A stretch of DNA of 64,000 bases from Gemmobacter sp034519525 (lineage in GTDB: Bacteria > Pseudomonadota > Alphaproteobacteria > Rhodobacterales > Rhodobacteraceae). Shown piece by piece: positions 1 through 7,595 of this stretch. The notes under the pieces were generated by a model, which saw nothing but the letters and a program-made list of their open reading frames with translations, made no database searches and was not told where the DNA came from. Position numbers and translations under genes: made by a program. Numbering within the stretch: the first letter of the stretch is position 1; every line of letters begins with the position of its first letter. The stretch lies in assembly GCA_034519525.1 (NCBI GenBank), contig JAXHOJ010000057.1, forward strand, positions 62,001 through 126,000, read 5' to 3'.

Positions 1-426
1 GGCACCTATGCGGCAGGCGCCGTGGCCCAGAACGGCATCTTCAACAATGCCTCGCAGCACTGGAACCACAACCTGTTCTGGGAAGTGATGGGGCCGGGCG
101 AAGACAAGAAGATGCCGGGCGATCTGGAAAAGGCGCTGACCGAGGCTTTCGGATCTGTCGCCAAGTTCAAGGAAGATTTCGCCGCCGCCGGTGCGGGCCA
201 GTTTGGTTCGGGCTGGGCCTGGCTGGTGAAGGATGCCGACGGCGCGCTGAAGGTGACCAAGACCGAAAACGGCGTGAACCCGCTGTGCTTTGGCCAGACC
301 GCGCTGCTGGGCTGCGACGTGTGGGAACATTCCTACTACATCGATTTCCGCAACAAGCGCCCGGCCTATCTGACCAACTTCCTGGAAAAGCTGGTGAACT
401 GGGAAGCGGTTGCTGCCAAGCTGTGA
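1..426 (+). CDS. sodB: Superoxide dismutase (Fe/Mn), C-terminal part
   Basis: Converts superoxide to hydrogen peroxide and oxygen. The frame is open from base 1, so the gene starts before the window and about 141 C-terminal residues remain. What is left is the C-terminal alpha/beta domain of Fe/Mn dismutases: an AAGAVAQNGIFNNASQHWNHN stretch typical of the family (shown only in part in the window), GSGWAWLV, and the metal-ligand signature DVWEHSYYIDF, which carries the Asp and His ligands. Residues alone do not decide Fe from Mn with certainty; the Gly/Gln pattern resembles FeSOD of Proteobacteria. A strong terminator follows. Confidence 0.93.
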   Translation, partial: GTYAAGAVAQNGIFNNASQHWNHNLFWEVMGPGEDKKMPGDLEKALTEAFGSVAKFKEDFAAAGAGQFGSGWAWLVKDADGALKVTKTENGVNPLCFGQTALLGCDVWEHSYYIDFRNKRPAYLTNFLEKLVNWEAVAAKL

Positions 427-451
427 TCTGATCGCCGCCAAGCGACAGAAG

Positions 452-482
452 GGCCTGCCGGGGAAACCTGGCAGGCCTTTTT
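452..482 (+). terminator. Rho-independent terminator of the superoxide dismutase gene
   Basis: An 8-bp perfect stem (GGCCTGCC at 452-459 with GGCAGGCC at 470-477) closes a 10-base loop and is followed directly by TTTTT (478-482). It lies 26 bases after the stop codon. Confidence 0.85.
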
Positions 483-628
483 CTTTGGTGTATCAGCGGG
501 ATGCCGCGGGCAAGATGCCTGCAATGGGCGGGGGCTTGCCGGGGGGGGATGCGATCTGGCCCAGGCCCTTGGCCGGGCGCACAGGGGGCGCCATCTCTGA
601 TCTGTGACACCAGAAAAAGGAGAGCAGA

Positions 629-1069
629 ATGGCATTTCTTCCGAAGGGCGCCTGGGTCGTGGTGGCCGATCAGGGCCGCGCGATCGTGCTGGAAAACGCA
701 GGCCCTGCCATGGCCCCGGAGTTGCGGCGGATTGACGAAATTGCCGCCGAGGTGGCCGAAGCGACGGATCGCCCAGGCCGGATGCCCGATCCGGGGCCCG
801 GCCAGCGGTCTGCCCTGGAAGAGGCCGATCTGCCGCGTCTGGCTGGCGAGCGGATGATCCGCGATTTGGCGGCCCGGCTGGGCACGGCGGCGCGCGATGG
901 TCGGTTTGACGCGCTGGTGATCGTGGCCGCGCCGCAGGTTCTGGGCGCCTTTCGCGCCGCGCGCTGCGATGCGGTGGCCGGGCGCGTCGTGGCGGAACTG
1001 GACCGCAATCTGATATCGCAGCCCCTGCCGAAAATCGCCGATGCGGTGCAAAGGGTGCTGGCAGCCTGA
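629..1069 (+). CDS. Host attachment family protein (baeRF-like)
   Basis: A protein of 146 residues resembling the family named 'protein required for attachment to host cells' (PF10116). Visible features are the N-terminal strand WVVVADQGRAIVLEN, a charged linker with PGPGQRSALEEAD, and the C-terminal LVIVAAPQVLGAFR...ELDRNLISQPLPKIADAVQ pattern. These resemble archaeal release-factor/eL8-type RNA-binding folds. The start is supported by AAAGGAGA just upstream. The family name comes from Agrobacterium plant attachment, and a role in ribosome or RNA processes is an inference from the fold. It is monocistronic, with a hairpin between it and the convergent next gene. Confidence 0.8.
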   Translation: MAFLPKGAWVVVADQGRAIVLENAGPAMAPELRRIDEIAAEVAEATDRPGRMPDPGPGQRSALEEADLPRLAGERMIRDLAARLGTAARDGRFDALVIVAAPQVLGAFRAARCDAVAGRVVAELDRNLISQPLPKIADAVQRVLAA

Positions 1070-1082
1070 TCTTTCAATACCG

Positions 1083-1112
1083 TTCCGGCCCGCAGCGGAT
1101 GCGGGCCGGGAA
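1083..1112. terminator. Hairpin between convergent genes
   Basis: TTCCGGCCCGC (1083-1093) pairs with GCGGGCCGGGAA (1101-1112), with a single bulge. It sits between two genes that end towards each other, so it may stop transcription in both directions. There is no good U run, so confidence is moderate. Confidence 0.5.
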
Positions 1113-1137
1113 TGTGCCGTGCCGCGTCAGGCCCCCG

Positions 1138-1692
1138 TCAGGCCAGCGCGCTGCGCAAGGCGTCGCGCAGCTCTGCCACCTCGGCCACCGGGCGGAACTG
1201 GGCGAGCAGGCTGGCAGAGGCGAAATCTTCGGCCACCACATGGCGGCACAGGGCCATCAGCGGATCCCAGTAGTTTTCGGTGTTCAGCAGGAAGATCGGC
1301 TTGCGGTGCAGGCCGATCATTGCCCAGGTCACCACCTCGAAAAATTCATCCAGCGTGCCGCCGCCACCGGGCAGAACCACGATGGCATCGCAGTTCATGA
1401 ACATCACCTTCTTGCGTTCGTGCATATCCTCGGTGATGACCAGCTGGGTCAGATCGCGCTTGCCCTTTTCATGCGGCATCAGATGGGTGGGGATGACCCC
1501 CATGGTCTTGCCACCTGCCGCCATGGCAGCGCGGGCGGTATCGCCCATCAGCCCCACATCACCCGCACCATAGACCAGACGCCACCCTTCGGTTGCCAGC
1601 ATGGTGCCGGTTTCGCGGGCGGCTTGCGCATAGGCCGGGCGGGCGCCGGGACGAGAGCCACAGAAAACACATACGGAGCGGAGCGTTGTCAT
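1138..1692 (-). CDS. LOG-family nucleotide 5'-monophosphate phosphoribohydrolase (TIGR00730)
   Basis: A Rossmann-fold protein of 184 residues. The LOG family cleaves the N-glycosidic bond of cytokinin riboside or purine nucleoside monophosphates; older databases call it lysine decarboxylase-like, which is misleading. The N-terminal VCVFCGSRPG, the central GLMGDTARAA and the diagnostic PGGGGTLDEFFE (PGGxGTxxE) are all present. The start is set at the ATG encoding MTTLRSVCVFCGS because homologues begin there; the open frame extends much further upstream but only as shadow of the next gene. The physiological substrate cannot be read from sequence. Confidence 0.9.
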   Translation of the reverse strand: MTTLRSVCVFCGSRPGARPAYAQAARETGTMLATEGWRLVYGAGDVGLMGDTARAAMAAGGKTMGVIPTHLMPHEKGKRDLTQLVITEDMHERKKVMFMNCDAIVVLPGGGGTLDEFFEVVTWAMIGLHRKPIFLLNTENYWDPLMALCRHVVAEDFASASLLAQFRPVAEVAELRDALRSALA

Positions 1693-1788
1693 CGCATGTC
1701 CTGAAAACAGTTGCCTTTTCGGGGTGTATCGGGGTTTCTGGGCGAAAGGAAGCCGGTGCGGCAAAAGCACCGGGAAGGAGTTCTGGGG

Positions 1789-3117
1789 ATGGCTGACAAA
1801 GGCGCCGGAAACGGCGGAACGGGAACTGGCGCGCTGACGGGGTTGGTGGTGCTTGCCGTGGCTCTGCTGGGGGGGCTGCTGTGGTATACCCAGCGTCCTG
1901 CCCCGGAGATTTCTGAGGATGTCGTGGCAGCACAGCCCGAATCGGCTCCGGCGCCGCTGGCCGGGGTGCCGGAAGCGCCATCTGCCCCGGAACCATCGGT
2001 GGCCGCCGCCGAACCGGCTGCGCCTGCAGTGCCGGAACCTGATGTTGCGGCGGCAGAGCCGGTCGCGGAAGCGCCCTCTGCCACCGATGAGACGGCTACC
2101 CGGAGTGCAACGGATCTGCCCGAGGGCGACAGCCCTGCCGAGGCTGTGCCTGCCGAACCCGCAATGCCGCAGCCGCCCGTGTTCAGCACCGTGCGGATCA
2201 CGCCGCAGGGCGAAGCGCTGGTGGCCGGGCAGGCTGAGCCGGGGTCCGAGGTCAGCGTGTTGGTGGATGGGGCTGCAACCGTTCAGGCACGCGCCAATGA
2301 CCGGGGTGATTTCGTGGCCATGTTCGATCTGCCGCCGTCGGATGCGCCGCGCATCCTCAGCCTGTCGCAGATTGCAGGCGGGCTTGCGCTTGGATCGACC
2401 GAAACCGTGGTGCTGGAACCGATCGCCCCGGCGCCCGCCGTTGTGGCCGATGCAGCCCCGGTTGATCCGGCCGTGCCCGCAGAGCCTGTGGCCGAACCTG
2501 CCGCCCCGACCGCCATCCTGCTGAGCGACAGTGGCGCCCGGGTGCTGCAATCGGCCAATGCGCTGCCGGGCGGGTCTGTCAGCATCGCCGCAATCACCTA
2601 TACGCCGGATGGTGGCGTGCAGCTGTCTGGCCTTGGGGCGCCCGGCGCGACCGTCCGGCTGTATCTGAACAACGCCCTGCGCGGCGAGGCCGGGGTGACG
2701 GAAAGTGGCGCCTGGGTCAGTACCTTGCGCGGCGTTCTGCCCGGGCTTTACAGCCTGCGCGCCGATCAGGTGGATGGCACCGGCGCCGTCACCTCGCGCT
2801 TTGAAACGCCGTTCCAGCGCGAGTCGCTGGAGGCACTGGCGGCGGTGATGAAGCCGCAGGCCGTGGTGGCAAGCCCGGCAGCCGCCCCGCCGCTGACCGA
2901 TGCAGGCGTGCCCGCACCGCCCCCGGCGGCTGCCCTTGCCGTGCCGGATGGCCCGGTGAACATCACCGTCCAGCCCGGCTTTACCCTTTGGCAGATCGCG
3001 CGCGAAAGGTTCGGGGACGGCGTGCTGTATGTGAAGGTCTATGATGCCAACCGCGACCAGATCCGTGACCCGGATCTGATCTATCCCGGTCAGGTGTTCA
3101 CGATTCCCGGCCAGTAA
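1789..3117 (+). CDS. Membrane-anchored LysM domain protein
   Basis: A protein of 442 residues with three parts: a short Gly-rich N-terminus, one membrane segment at about residues 14-33 (TGLVVLAVALLGGLLWY), a long Ala/Pro/Glu-rich region with two Ig-like modules (around SVLVDGAATVQARANDRG and GAPGATVRLYLNNALRGEAG), and a C-terminal LysM motif (about 390-441: VQPGFTLWQIARERFG ... IYPGQVFTIPGQ). LysM binds peptidoglycan, so the protein probably bridges inner membrane and cell wall. The start was chosen at the ATG preceded by GGAAGGAG, which leaves out 26 upstream codons. Its last 20 bases overlap the 3' end of the convergent arsR-like gene. Confidence 0.85.
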   Translation: MADKGAGNGGTGTGALTGLVVLAVALLGGLLWYTQRPAPEISEDVVAAQPESAPAPLAGVPEAPSAPEPSVAAAEPAAPAVPEPDVAAAEPVAEAPSATDETATRSATDLPEGDSPAEAVPAEPAMPQPPVFSTVRITPQGEALVAGQAEPGSEVSVLVDGAATVQARANDRGDFVAMFDLPPSDAPRILSLSQIAGGLALGSTETVVLEPIAPAPAVVADAAPVDPAVPAEPVAEPAAPTAILLSDSGARVLQSANALPGGSVSIAAITYTPDGGVQLSGLGAPGATVRLYLNNALRGEAGVTESGAWVSTLRGVLPGLYSLRADQVDGTGAVTSRFETPFQRESLEALAAVMKPQAVVASPAAAPPLTDAGVPAPPPAAALAVPDGPVNITVQPGFTLWQIARERFGDGVLYVKVYDANRDQIRDPDLIYPGQVFTIPGQ

Positions 3118-3511
3118 CGCTCCGGTCAGTAAAGCCCGGATCTGCAAGCCGTGGCGATCTGTCGCCCTCTGCCACAAGGTGGAGGGCGTGCCGCGCGCTG
3201 GCCCCGCAGCAGGCCAGCACCTCGGGGTGATCCATGCAGCAATCCGCCAGCAGGTAGGAAATCGCCCCGCCGATCCCGGCCAGATCGGTGGCATAGATCA
3301 CATTGCGCGACACCCTGCGCGAGGTGACAAGCCCGGCCTGTTCCAGCACCGACAGATGAAAGGACAGACGCGAAGCCGAAAGGCCAAGCGCCCGGCCGAT
3401 ATCGCCTGCCGCCATGCCCTCTGAACCCCGCGGCACCAGAAGGCGCACCAGATCCAGCCGGTCTTCATTGGCCAGCGCCGAAAGGCTTGCGAGGACTTTA
3501 CTTCTTTCCAT
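3098..3511 (-). CDS. ArsR/SmtB-family transcriptional repressor
   Basis: A winged-helix protein of 137 residues. The DNA-recognition helix region is GRALGLSASRLSFHLSVLEQAGLV, followed by a wing (SRRVSRNVIYATD). The C-terminal part carries two adjacent Cys pairs, DCCMDHPEVLACC, typical of metal or metalloid sensing through thiolates, but no ELCVCDL box in the alpha-3 helix. The gene is divergent from the Atm1-type exporter with 86 bases between them and an inverted repeat next to its start, so it may control that exporter and itself. No clear Shine-Dalgarno sequence precedes the ATG, which suggests leaderless translation. Confidence 0.88.
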   Translation of the reverse strand: MERSKVLASLSALANEDRLDLVRLLVPRGSEGMAAGDIGRALGLSASRLSFHLSVLEQAGLVTSRRVSRNVIYATDLAGIGGAISYLLADCCMDHPEVLACCGASARHALHLVAEGDRSPRLADPGFTDRSVTGRES

Positions 3512-3513
3512 CC

Positions 3514-3537
3514 TTCAACTACTCATGAACAGTTGAA
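3514..3537. promoter_or_regulatory. Likely ArsR operator
   Basis: A 24-base imperfect inverted repeat: the 12-base arms (3514-3525 and 3526-3537) match at 10 of 12 positions, with outer arms TTCAACT and AGTTGAA. Size and symmetry fit the 12-n-12 operators of ArsR/SmtB repressors. It begins two bases upstream of the arsR-like start codon, so bound repressor would cover the start of that transcript and lie about 60 bases from the exporter start. Confidence 0.65.
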
Positions 3538-3597
3538 TTAACAGTCTTAACCCAGCCCCGCCCGGCAATCAATGCCGAAGGGGGCAAGGAACCCCCG

Positions 3598-5442
3598 ATG
3601 CGCCGCCCCACGAACAATACCCCGCCTGCCGCCCCAGCTGACGAGCCGCCCAGCACCTCCGGTCTGGTGACGATCCGCCGTATCCTGCCGTATCTCTGGC
3701 CCGATGGTGAGACCTGGGTGAAGCGGCGTGTGGTGATTGCGCTGTTGATGCTGGTGGCGGCCAAGATCGTCTCTGTCTCGACGCCGTTTTTCTACAAGGC
3801 GGCGGTGGACGGGCTGGCGGGCGATGCGCCCGACGGGGCGATGCTGATGGGGCTGACTGCCGTGGCGCTGACCGTGGCCTATGGTCTGGCCCGTCTTGGC
3901 GCCGTGGCCTTTGGCGAATTGCGCGATGCGGTTTTCGTGCGGGTGGGGCAGCGGGCCCTGCGCAAGCTGGCGCTGGAAACCTTTACCCATATCCACAGGC
4001 TTTCCCTGCGCTATCACATCACCCGCAAGACCGGCGGGCTGTCGCGCATCATCGAACGCGGTGTGAAGGGCGTGGATTTCCTGCTGCGCTTCATGCTGTT
4101 TTCCATCGGGCCGCTGATCCTGGAACTTGCGCTGGTGGCGGGCATCTTTGCGGTGATGTTCGGCTGGCAGTATATGGCGGTCGTTCTGGTGACGATCACG
4201 CTTTATGTGGCCTTCACCTTCAAGGTCACGGAATGGCGCGTGGCGATCCGGCGGCAGATGAACGATCAGGATACCGATGCCAACCAGAAGGCCATCGACA
4301 GCCTGCTGAATTTTGAAACCGTGCGTTATTTCGGCGCGGCCAACCGCGAAGCCGCCCGCTATGACAAGGCGATGGAGGGGTATGAGGTTGCGGCGGTGAA
4401 AACCGGCCAGTCGCTGTCTTTCCTGAACGCCGGGCAGGCCTTCCTGATTACGGCCGGTCTGGTGGCGGTGATGGTGATGGCCGCCAGGGGCGTGCAGGCG
4501 GGGCAGCTGACCGTGGGCGATTTTGTCATGGTCAATGCCTATATGATCCAGATCACCATGCCACTGAACTTTCTGGGCACGGTCTACCGCGAAATCCGGC
4601 AAGCGCTGGTGGATATGGGCCAGATGTTCGGCCTGCTGCTGCAACCGGCCGAGATCAATGACAAGCCGGGTGCCCGCGCCTTGCAGGTGAGCGGGGGCCA
4701 TGTGCGGTTCGAGGATGTGCGGTTCGCCTATGATGCGGAACGCCAGATCCTGAAAGGTGTCACGATTGATGTGCCGGCCGGGCAGACCGTCGCGCTGGTT
4801 GGCCCGTCGGGTTCCGGCAAATCCACCGTGGGGCGGCTGCTGTTCCGGTTCTATGATGTGACCGGCGGCGCGGTGAAGATCGACGGGCAGGATATCCGGG
4901 ATGTCACGCAGGACAGCCTGCATGGCCAGATCGGCGTGGTGCCGCAGGATACGGTGCTGTTCAACGACACCATCTATTACAACATCGCCTATGGTCGCCC
5001 CGAAGCCGGGCAGGCCGAGGTGGAGGCGGCGGCGAAGGCCGCGAAGATCCATGATTTCATCCTGTCGCTGCCGGATGGCTATGCCACCACGGTGGGCGAA
5101 CGCGGGCTGAAACTGTCGGGCGGCGAAAAGCAGCGCGTGGGCATCGCCCGGACCTTGCTGAAAAACCCGCCGATCCTGCTGCTGGACGAGGCGACCTCGG
5201 CGCTGGATACCCAGACCGAAGCCGATATCCAGCAGAGCCTTCGCGAAATGGGGCAGGGCCGCACGGTCATCACCATTGCGCACCGGCTTTCCACCATTGC
5301 CGATGCGGATCGCATCGTGGTGCTGGAAGCCGGGCAGGTGGTGGAAGAGGGCGATCACGAGACGCTGCTGGCCCGGGGCGGGCGCTATGCCGCCATGTGG
5401 GCGCGGCAGGCCGCCGAAGCCGACGAGGCCGAGGCCGCCTGA
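3598..5442 (+). CDS. Atm1-type ABC exporter (permease fused to ATPase)
   Basis: A half transporter of 614 residues that works as a homodimer in the inner membrane. Residues 45-320 hold six membrane helices of the ABC exporter type. The ATPase domain has Walker A GPSGSGKST (about 402), Q-loop VVPQDTVLFNDT, signature LSGGEKQR (about 506), Walker B ILLLDEATSALD and switch AHRLSTI. The pattern YRE(I)RQALVDMGQMFGLL just before the ATPase domain is characteristic of the Atm1/HMT1 group, which exports glutathione-linked sulfur or metal compounds. The divergent ArsR-like repressor suggests metal or thiol stress control. The start ATG is weakly supported by GCAAGGA upstream. Confidence 0.92.
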   Translation: MRRPTNNTPPAAPADEPPSTSGLVTIRRILPYLWPDGETWVKRRVVIALLMLVAAKIVSVSTPFFYKAAVDGLAGDAPDGAMLMGLTAVALTVAYGLARLGAVAFGELRDAVFVRVGQRALRKLALETFTHIHRLSLRYHITRKTGGLSRIIERGVKGVDFLLRFMLFSIGPLILELALVAGIFAVMFGWQYMAVVLVTITLYVAFTFKVTEWRVAIRRQMNDQDTDANQKAIDSLLNFETVRYFGAANREAARYDKAMEGYEVAAVKTGQSLSFLNAGQAFLITAGLVAVMVMAARGVQAGQLTVGDFVMVNAYMIQITMPLNFLGTVYREIRQALVDMGQMFGLLLQPAEINDKPGARALQVSGGHVRFEDVRFAYDAERQILKGVTIDVPAGQTVALVGPSGSGKSTVGRLLFRFYDVTGGAVKIDGQDIRDVTQDSLHGQIGVVPQDTVLFNDTIYYNIAYGRPEAGQAEVEAAAKAAKIHDFILSLPDGYATTVGERGLKLSGGEKQRVGIARTLLKNPPILLLDEATSALDTQTEADIQQSLREMGQGRTVITIAHRLSTIADADRIVVLEAGQVVEEGDHETLLARGGRYAAMWARQAAEADEAEAA

Positions 5443-5509
5443 ACCGCTGCGGGCTTGGCAAGGGCCGCGCCTTGCGTGTAAGACAGGCGCAAAGAACTGG
5501 GAGATACCC

Positions 5510-6157
5510 TTGAGCAACCCCGACAGTTTCATCGACGAGGTCACCGAAGAGGTGCGCCGCGACCGGCTGTTCCTGATGCTGCGCCGCTATGGCTGGATCG
5601 GCATCCTTCTGGTGGTGGTGATCGTCGGGGGCGCCGCCTTCAACGAATGGCGCAAGGCCCAGGCCGAAGCCGAGGCGCAGGCCTTTGGCGATGCGCTGAT
5701 GGCCGGCCTGTCCGCCGAAACGCCCGAGGCCCGCCGCGCCGCGCTGGCAGGCATCAGCACTTCGGGGGAACGGGTGGCGGTGCTGAACCTGCTGCTGGCC
5801 TCTGATCCGACGGAAGACAAGGCCGCGTCGCTTGCCGCGCTGGACAAGGTGGCTGCCGATGCCACCCTGCCGTTGTTGTGGCGCGATCTGGCGCAGCTGC
5901 GCCGGGTCATGGTGGCGGGCGCCGATATGCCGCTGGCAGACCGCCGTGCCGCGCTGGCGCCGATGGCCGAAGCCGGGCGCCCGTACCGGACCCTTGCGGC
6001 CGAACAGCTGGCCTATCTGCTGGCCGAAGAAGGCAAGGCGTCAGAGGCGATTGCAGCCCTGCAGGCCTTGATGGAAGATCAGGAAGCGGCCGGGGGCTTG
6101 CGCAGCCGGGCCGCGCAGATGATTGTTGCCCTCGGGGGCGAGCCGAAGCAGGGCTGA
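5510..6157 (+). CDS. YfgM-like membrane-anchored TPR protein
   Basis: A protein of 215 residues with an N-terminal cytoplasmic part, one membrane helix at about residues 26-46 (MLRRYGWIGILLVVVIVGGAAF shortened here to its core LLVVVIVGG), and a periplasmic helical domain of the TPR_21 type. In E. coli YfgM associates with SecYEG and periplasmic chaperones. The order yfgM-bamB-der is the same as in E. coli and supports the call. The start is TTG, preceded by GGGAG at the right distance; no ATG gives a better N-terminus. Confidence 0.82.
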   Translation: MSNPDSFIDEVTEEVRRDRLFLMLRRYGWIGILLVVVIVGGAAFNEWRKAQAEAEAQAFGDALMAGLSAETPEARRAALAGISTSGERVAVLNLLLASDPTEDKAASLAALDKVAADATLPLLWRDLAQLRRVMVAGADMPLADRRAALAPMAEAGRPYRTLAAEQLAYLLAEEGKASEAIAALQALMEDQEAAGGLRSRAAQMIVALGGEPKQG

Positions 6158-6193
6158 CGCCCTGCCGATCCGCAACAGACGGGGGAGCGAACT

Positions 6194-7540
6194 GTGTCTC
6201 TGCTGAAAACTGCCCTTGCCGGCACCGCCCTTCTGGCCCTTCTGGCCGCCTGCGAGAAGGAGGTCATCCTTCCGGGCGAACGCTTTGGCACGCGCACCCC
6301 GCTGGAAGCCAGCCTGCCGTCTGAGGCCAATCCGCGCCCGACCGATCCTTCTGCGCAGGTGATCCGCACCGCAGTGCCGATTGCGCTGCCGGGGGCGGTT
6401 GCCAATGCCGATTGGCCGATGCGCGCAGGTAACGCCCGCCATCTGCCGCCACATGGCAGCCTGTCGGCCGCGCCGCAGCTGCTGTGGTCGGCCTCTATCG
6501 GGCAGGGCAACAGCAAGCGCAACCGCATCTCTGCCGCCCCCGTTGTTGCGGGCGGGCGGATCTTCACCCTGGATGCGCTGGCGGGCCTGCAGGCCACTGC
6601 GTTGAACGGGGCACCGCTGTGGACCGCCGATCTGACCCCGCCGGGCGATCGTGCGAGCGAGGTTTCGGGCGGTGGTCTGGGCTTTGGCGCGGGGCGGCTG
6701 TTCGTCGCCACCGGCTATGGCGAGCTGATCGCGGTTGATCCTGCCAGCGGTGCGGTGCAATGGCGCCAGCGGCTTGGCGCGGCGGTTACCGGCGCCCCTG
6801 CGGTCGAAGGTGACACCGTCTATATCGTCGGGCGTGACGGGTCTGGCTGGGCCGTGGCTGCGGCAGATGGCAAGGTCCGCTGGACAGTGCCGGGCGCGGC
6901 GGGGGCCATCGGCATGATCGGCGCCTCTGCCCCGGCAGTATCGGATACTGCGGTGCTGTTCCCGACCCCTGCGGGCGAAGTGATCGCGACCTCGCGTTCC
7001 GGCGGGCTGGAACAATGGCGCGCGCGCATCGTGGGGCAACGCCTGGGCCGGGCCTATGCGGGCATCACCGAACTGACCGGCGATCCGGTGGTTTCCGGTA
7101 GCACCGTCTTTGCGGGCAATGCCGCGGGGCGCAGCTATGCCCTGTCTGCCAGCACCGGCGAAACGCTGTGGACGGCGCCGGAAGGCGCGCTGGGGCCGAT
7201 GCTGCCGGTGGGTGGTTCGGTCTTCATGGTCAACGATCAGGCACAGCTTGTGCGGCTGGATGCGTCAACCGGTGCGCTGGTCTGGGCGGTGGACATGCCC
7301 TATTTCGACACCGACAAGCCGAAGAAACGCAAGGCTGTCACCGCGCATTTCGGGCCGGTTCTGGCTGGCGGGCGGATTGCCGTTGTTTCGGGGGACGGGC
7401 TGCTGCGGCTGTTCTCGCCGGTGGATGGCACGCTTGTCGGCTCGGCCGAAGTTCCGGGCGGGGCTGCCACCTTGCCGGCCCTTGCGGGCGGGATGCTGTT
7501 CGTGGTCGGCGGCAACGGCCAACTTCACGCTTTCCGTTAA
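6194..7540 (+). CDS. bamB: Outer membrane assembly lipoprotein BamB
   Basis: A beta-propeller lipoprotein of 448 residues, part of the BAM complex that inserts barrel proteins in the outer membrane. The signal peptide MSLLKTALAGTALLALLAAC ends in a lipobox whose Cys (about residue 20) would be lipidated. The mature part carries repeated PQQ-like blades such as GAVQWRQRLG, GKVRWTVPG, GETLWTAPEG and GALVWAVDMPYF. It starts with GTG, with GGGGGAG upstream. It lies 36 bases after yfgM-like and 55 bases before der, probably in one transcription unit. Confidence 0.93.
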   Translation: MSLLKTALAGTALLALLAACEKEVILPGERFGTRTPLEASLPSEANPRPTDPSAQVIRTAVPIALPGAVANADWPMRAGNARHLPPHGSLSAAPQLLWSASIGQGNSKRNRISAAPVVAGGRIFTLDALAGLQATALNGAPLWTADLTPPGDRASEVSGGGLGFGAGRLFVATGYGELIAVDPASGAVQWRQRLGAAVTGAPAVEGDTVYIVGRDGSGWAVAAADGKVRWTVPGAAGAIGMIGASAPAVSDTAVLFPTPAGEVIATSRSGGLEQWRARIVGQRLGRAYAGITELTGDPVVSGSTVFAGNAAGRSYALSASTGETLWTAPEGALGPMLPVGGSVFMVNDQAQLVRLDASTGALVWAVDMPYFDTDKPKKRKAVTAHFGPVLAGGRIAVVSGDGLLRLFSPVDGTLVGSAEVPGGAATLPALAGGMLFVVGGNGQLHAFR

Positions 7541-7595
7541 GCGCAAAACCATGTATCGCCACAGGCTTGACCTGAAGTGACGGCCCCCGGAGGGC

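Noticed and set aside
3547..5544. A 665-codon open frame on the minus strand across the Atm1-type gene
   Set aside because: It mirrors the exporter gene, lacks a ribosome site, is rich in His/Gln/Arg as expected for antisense of GC-rich coding DNA, and matches no family.
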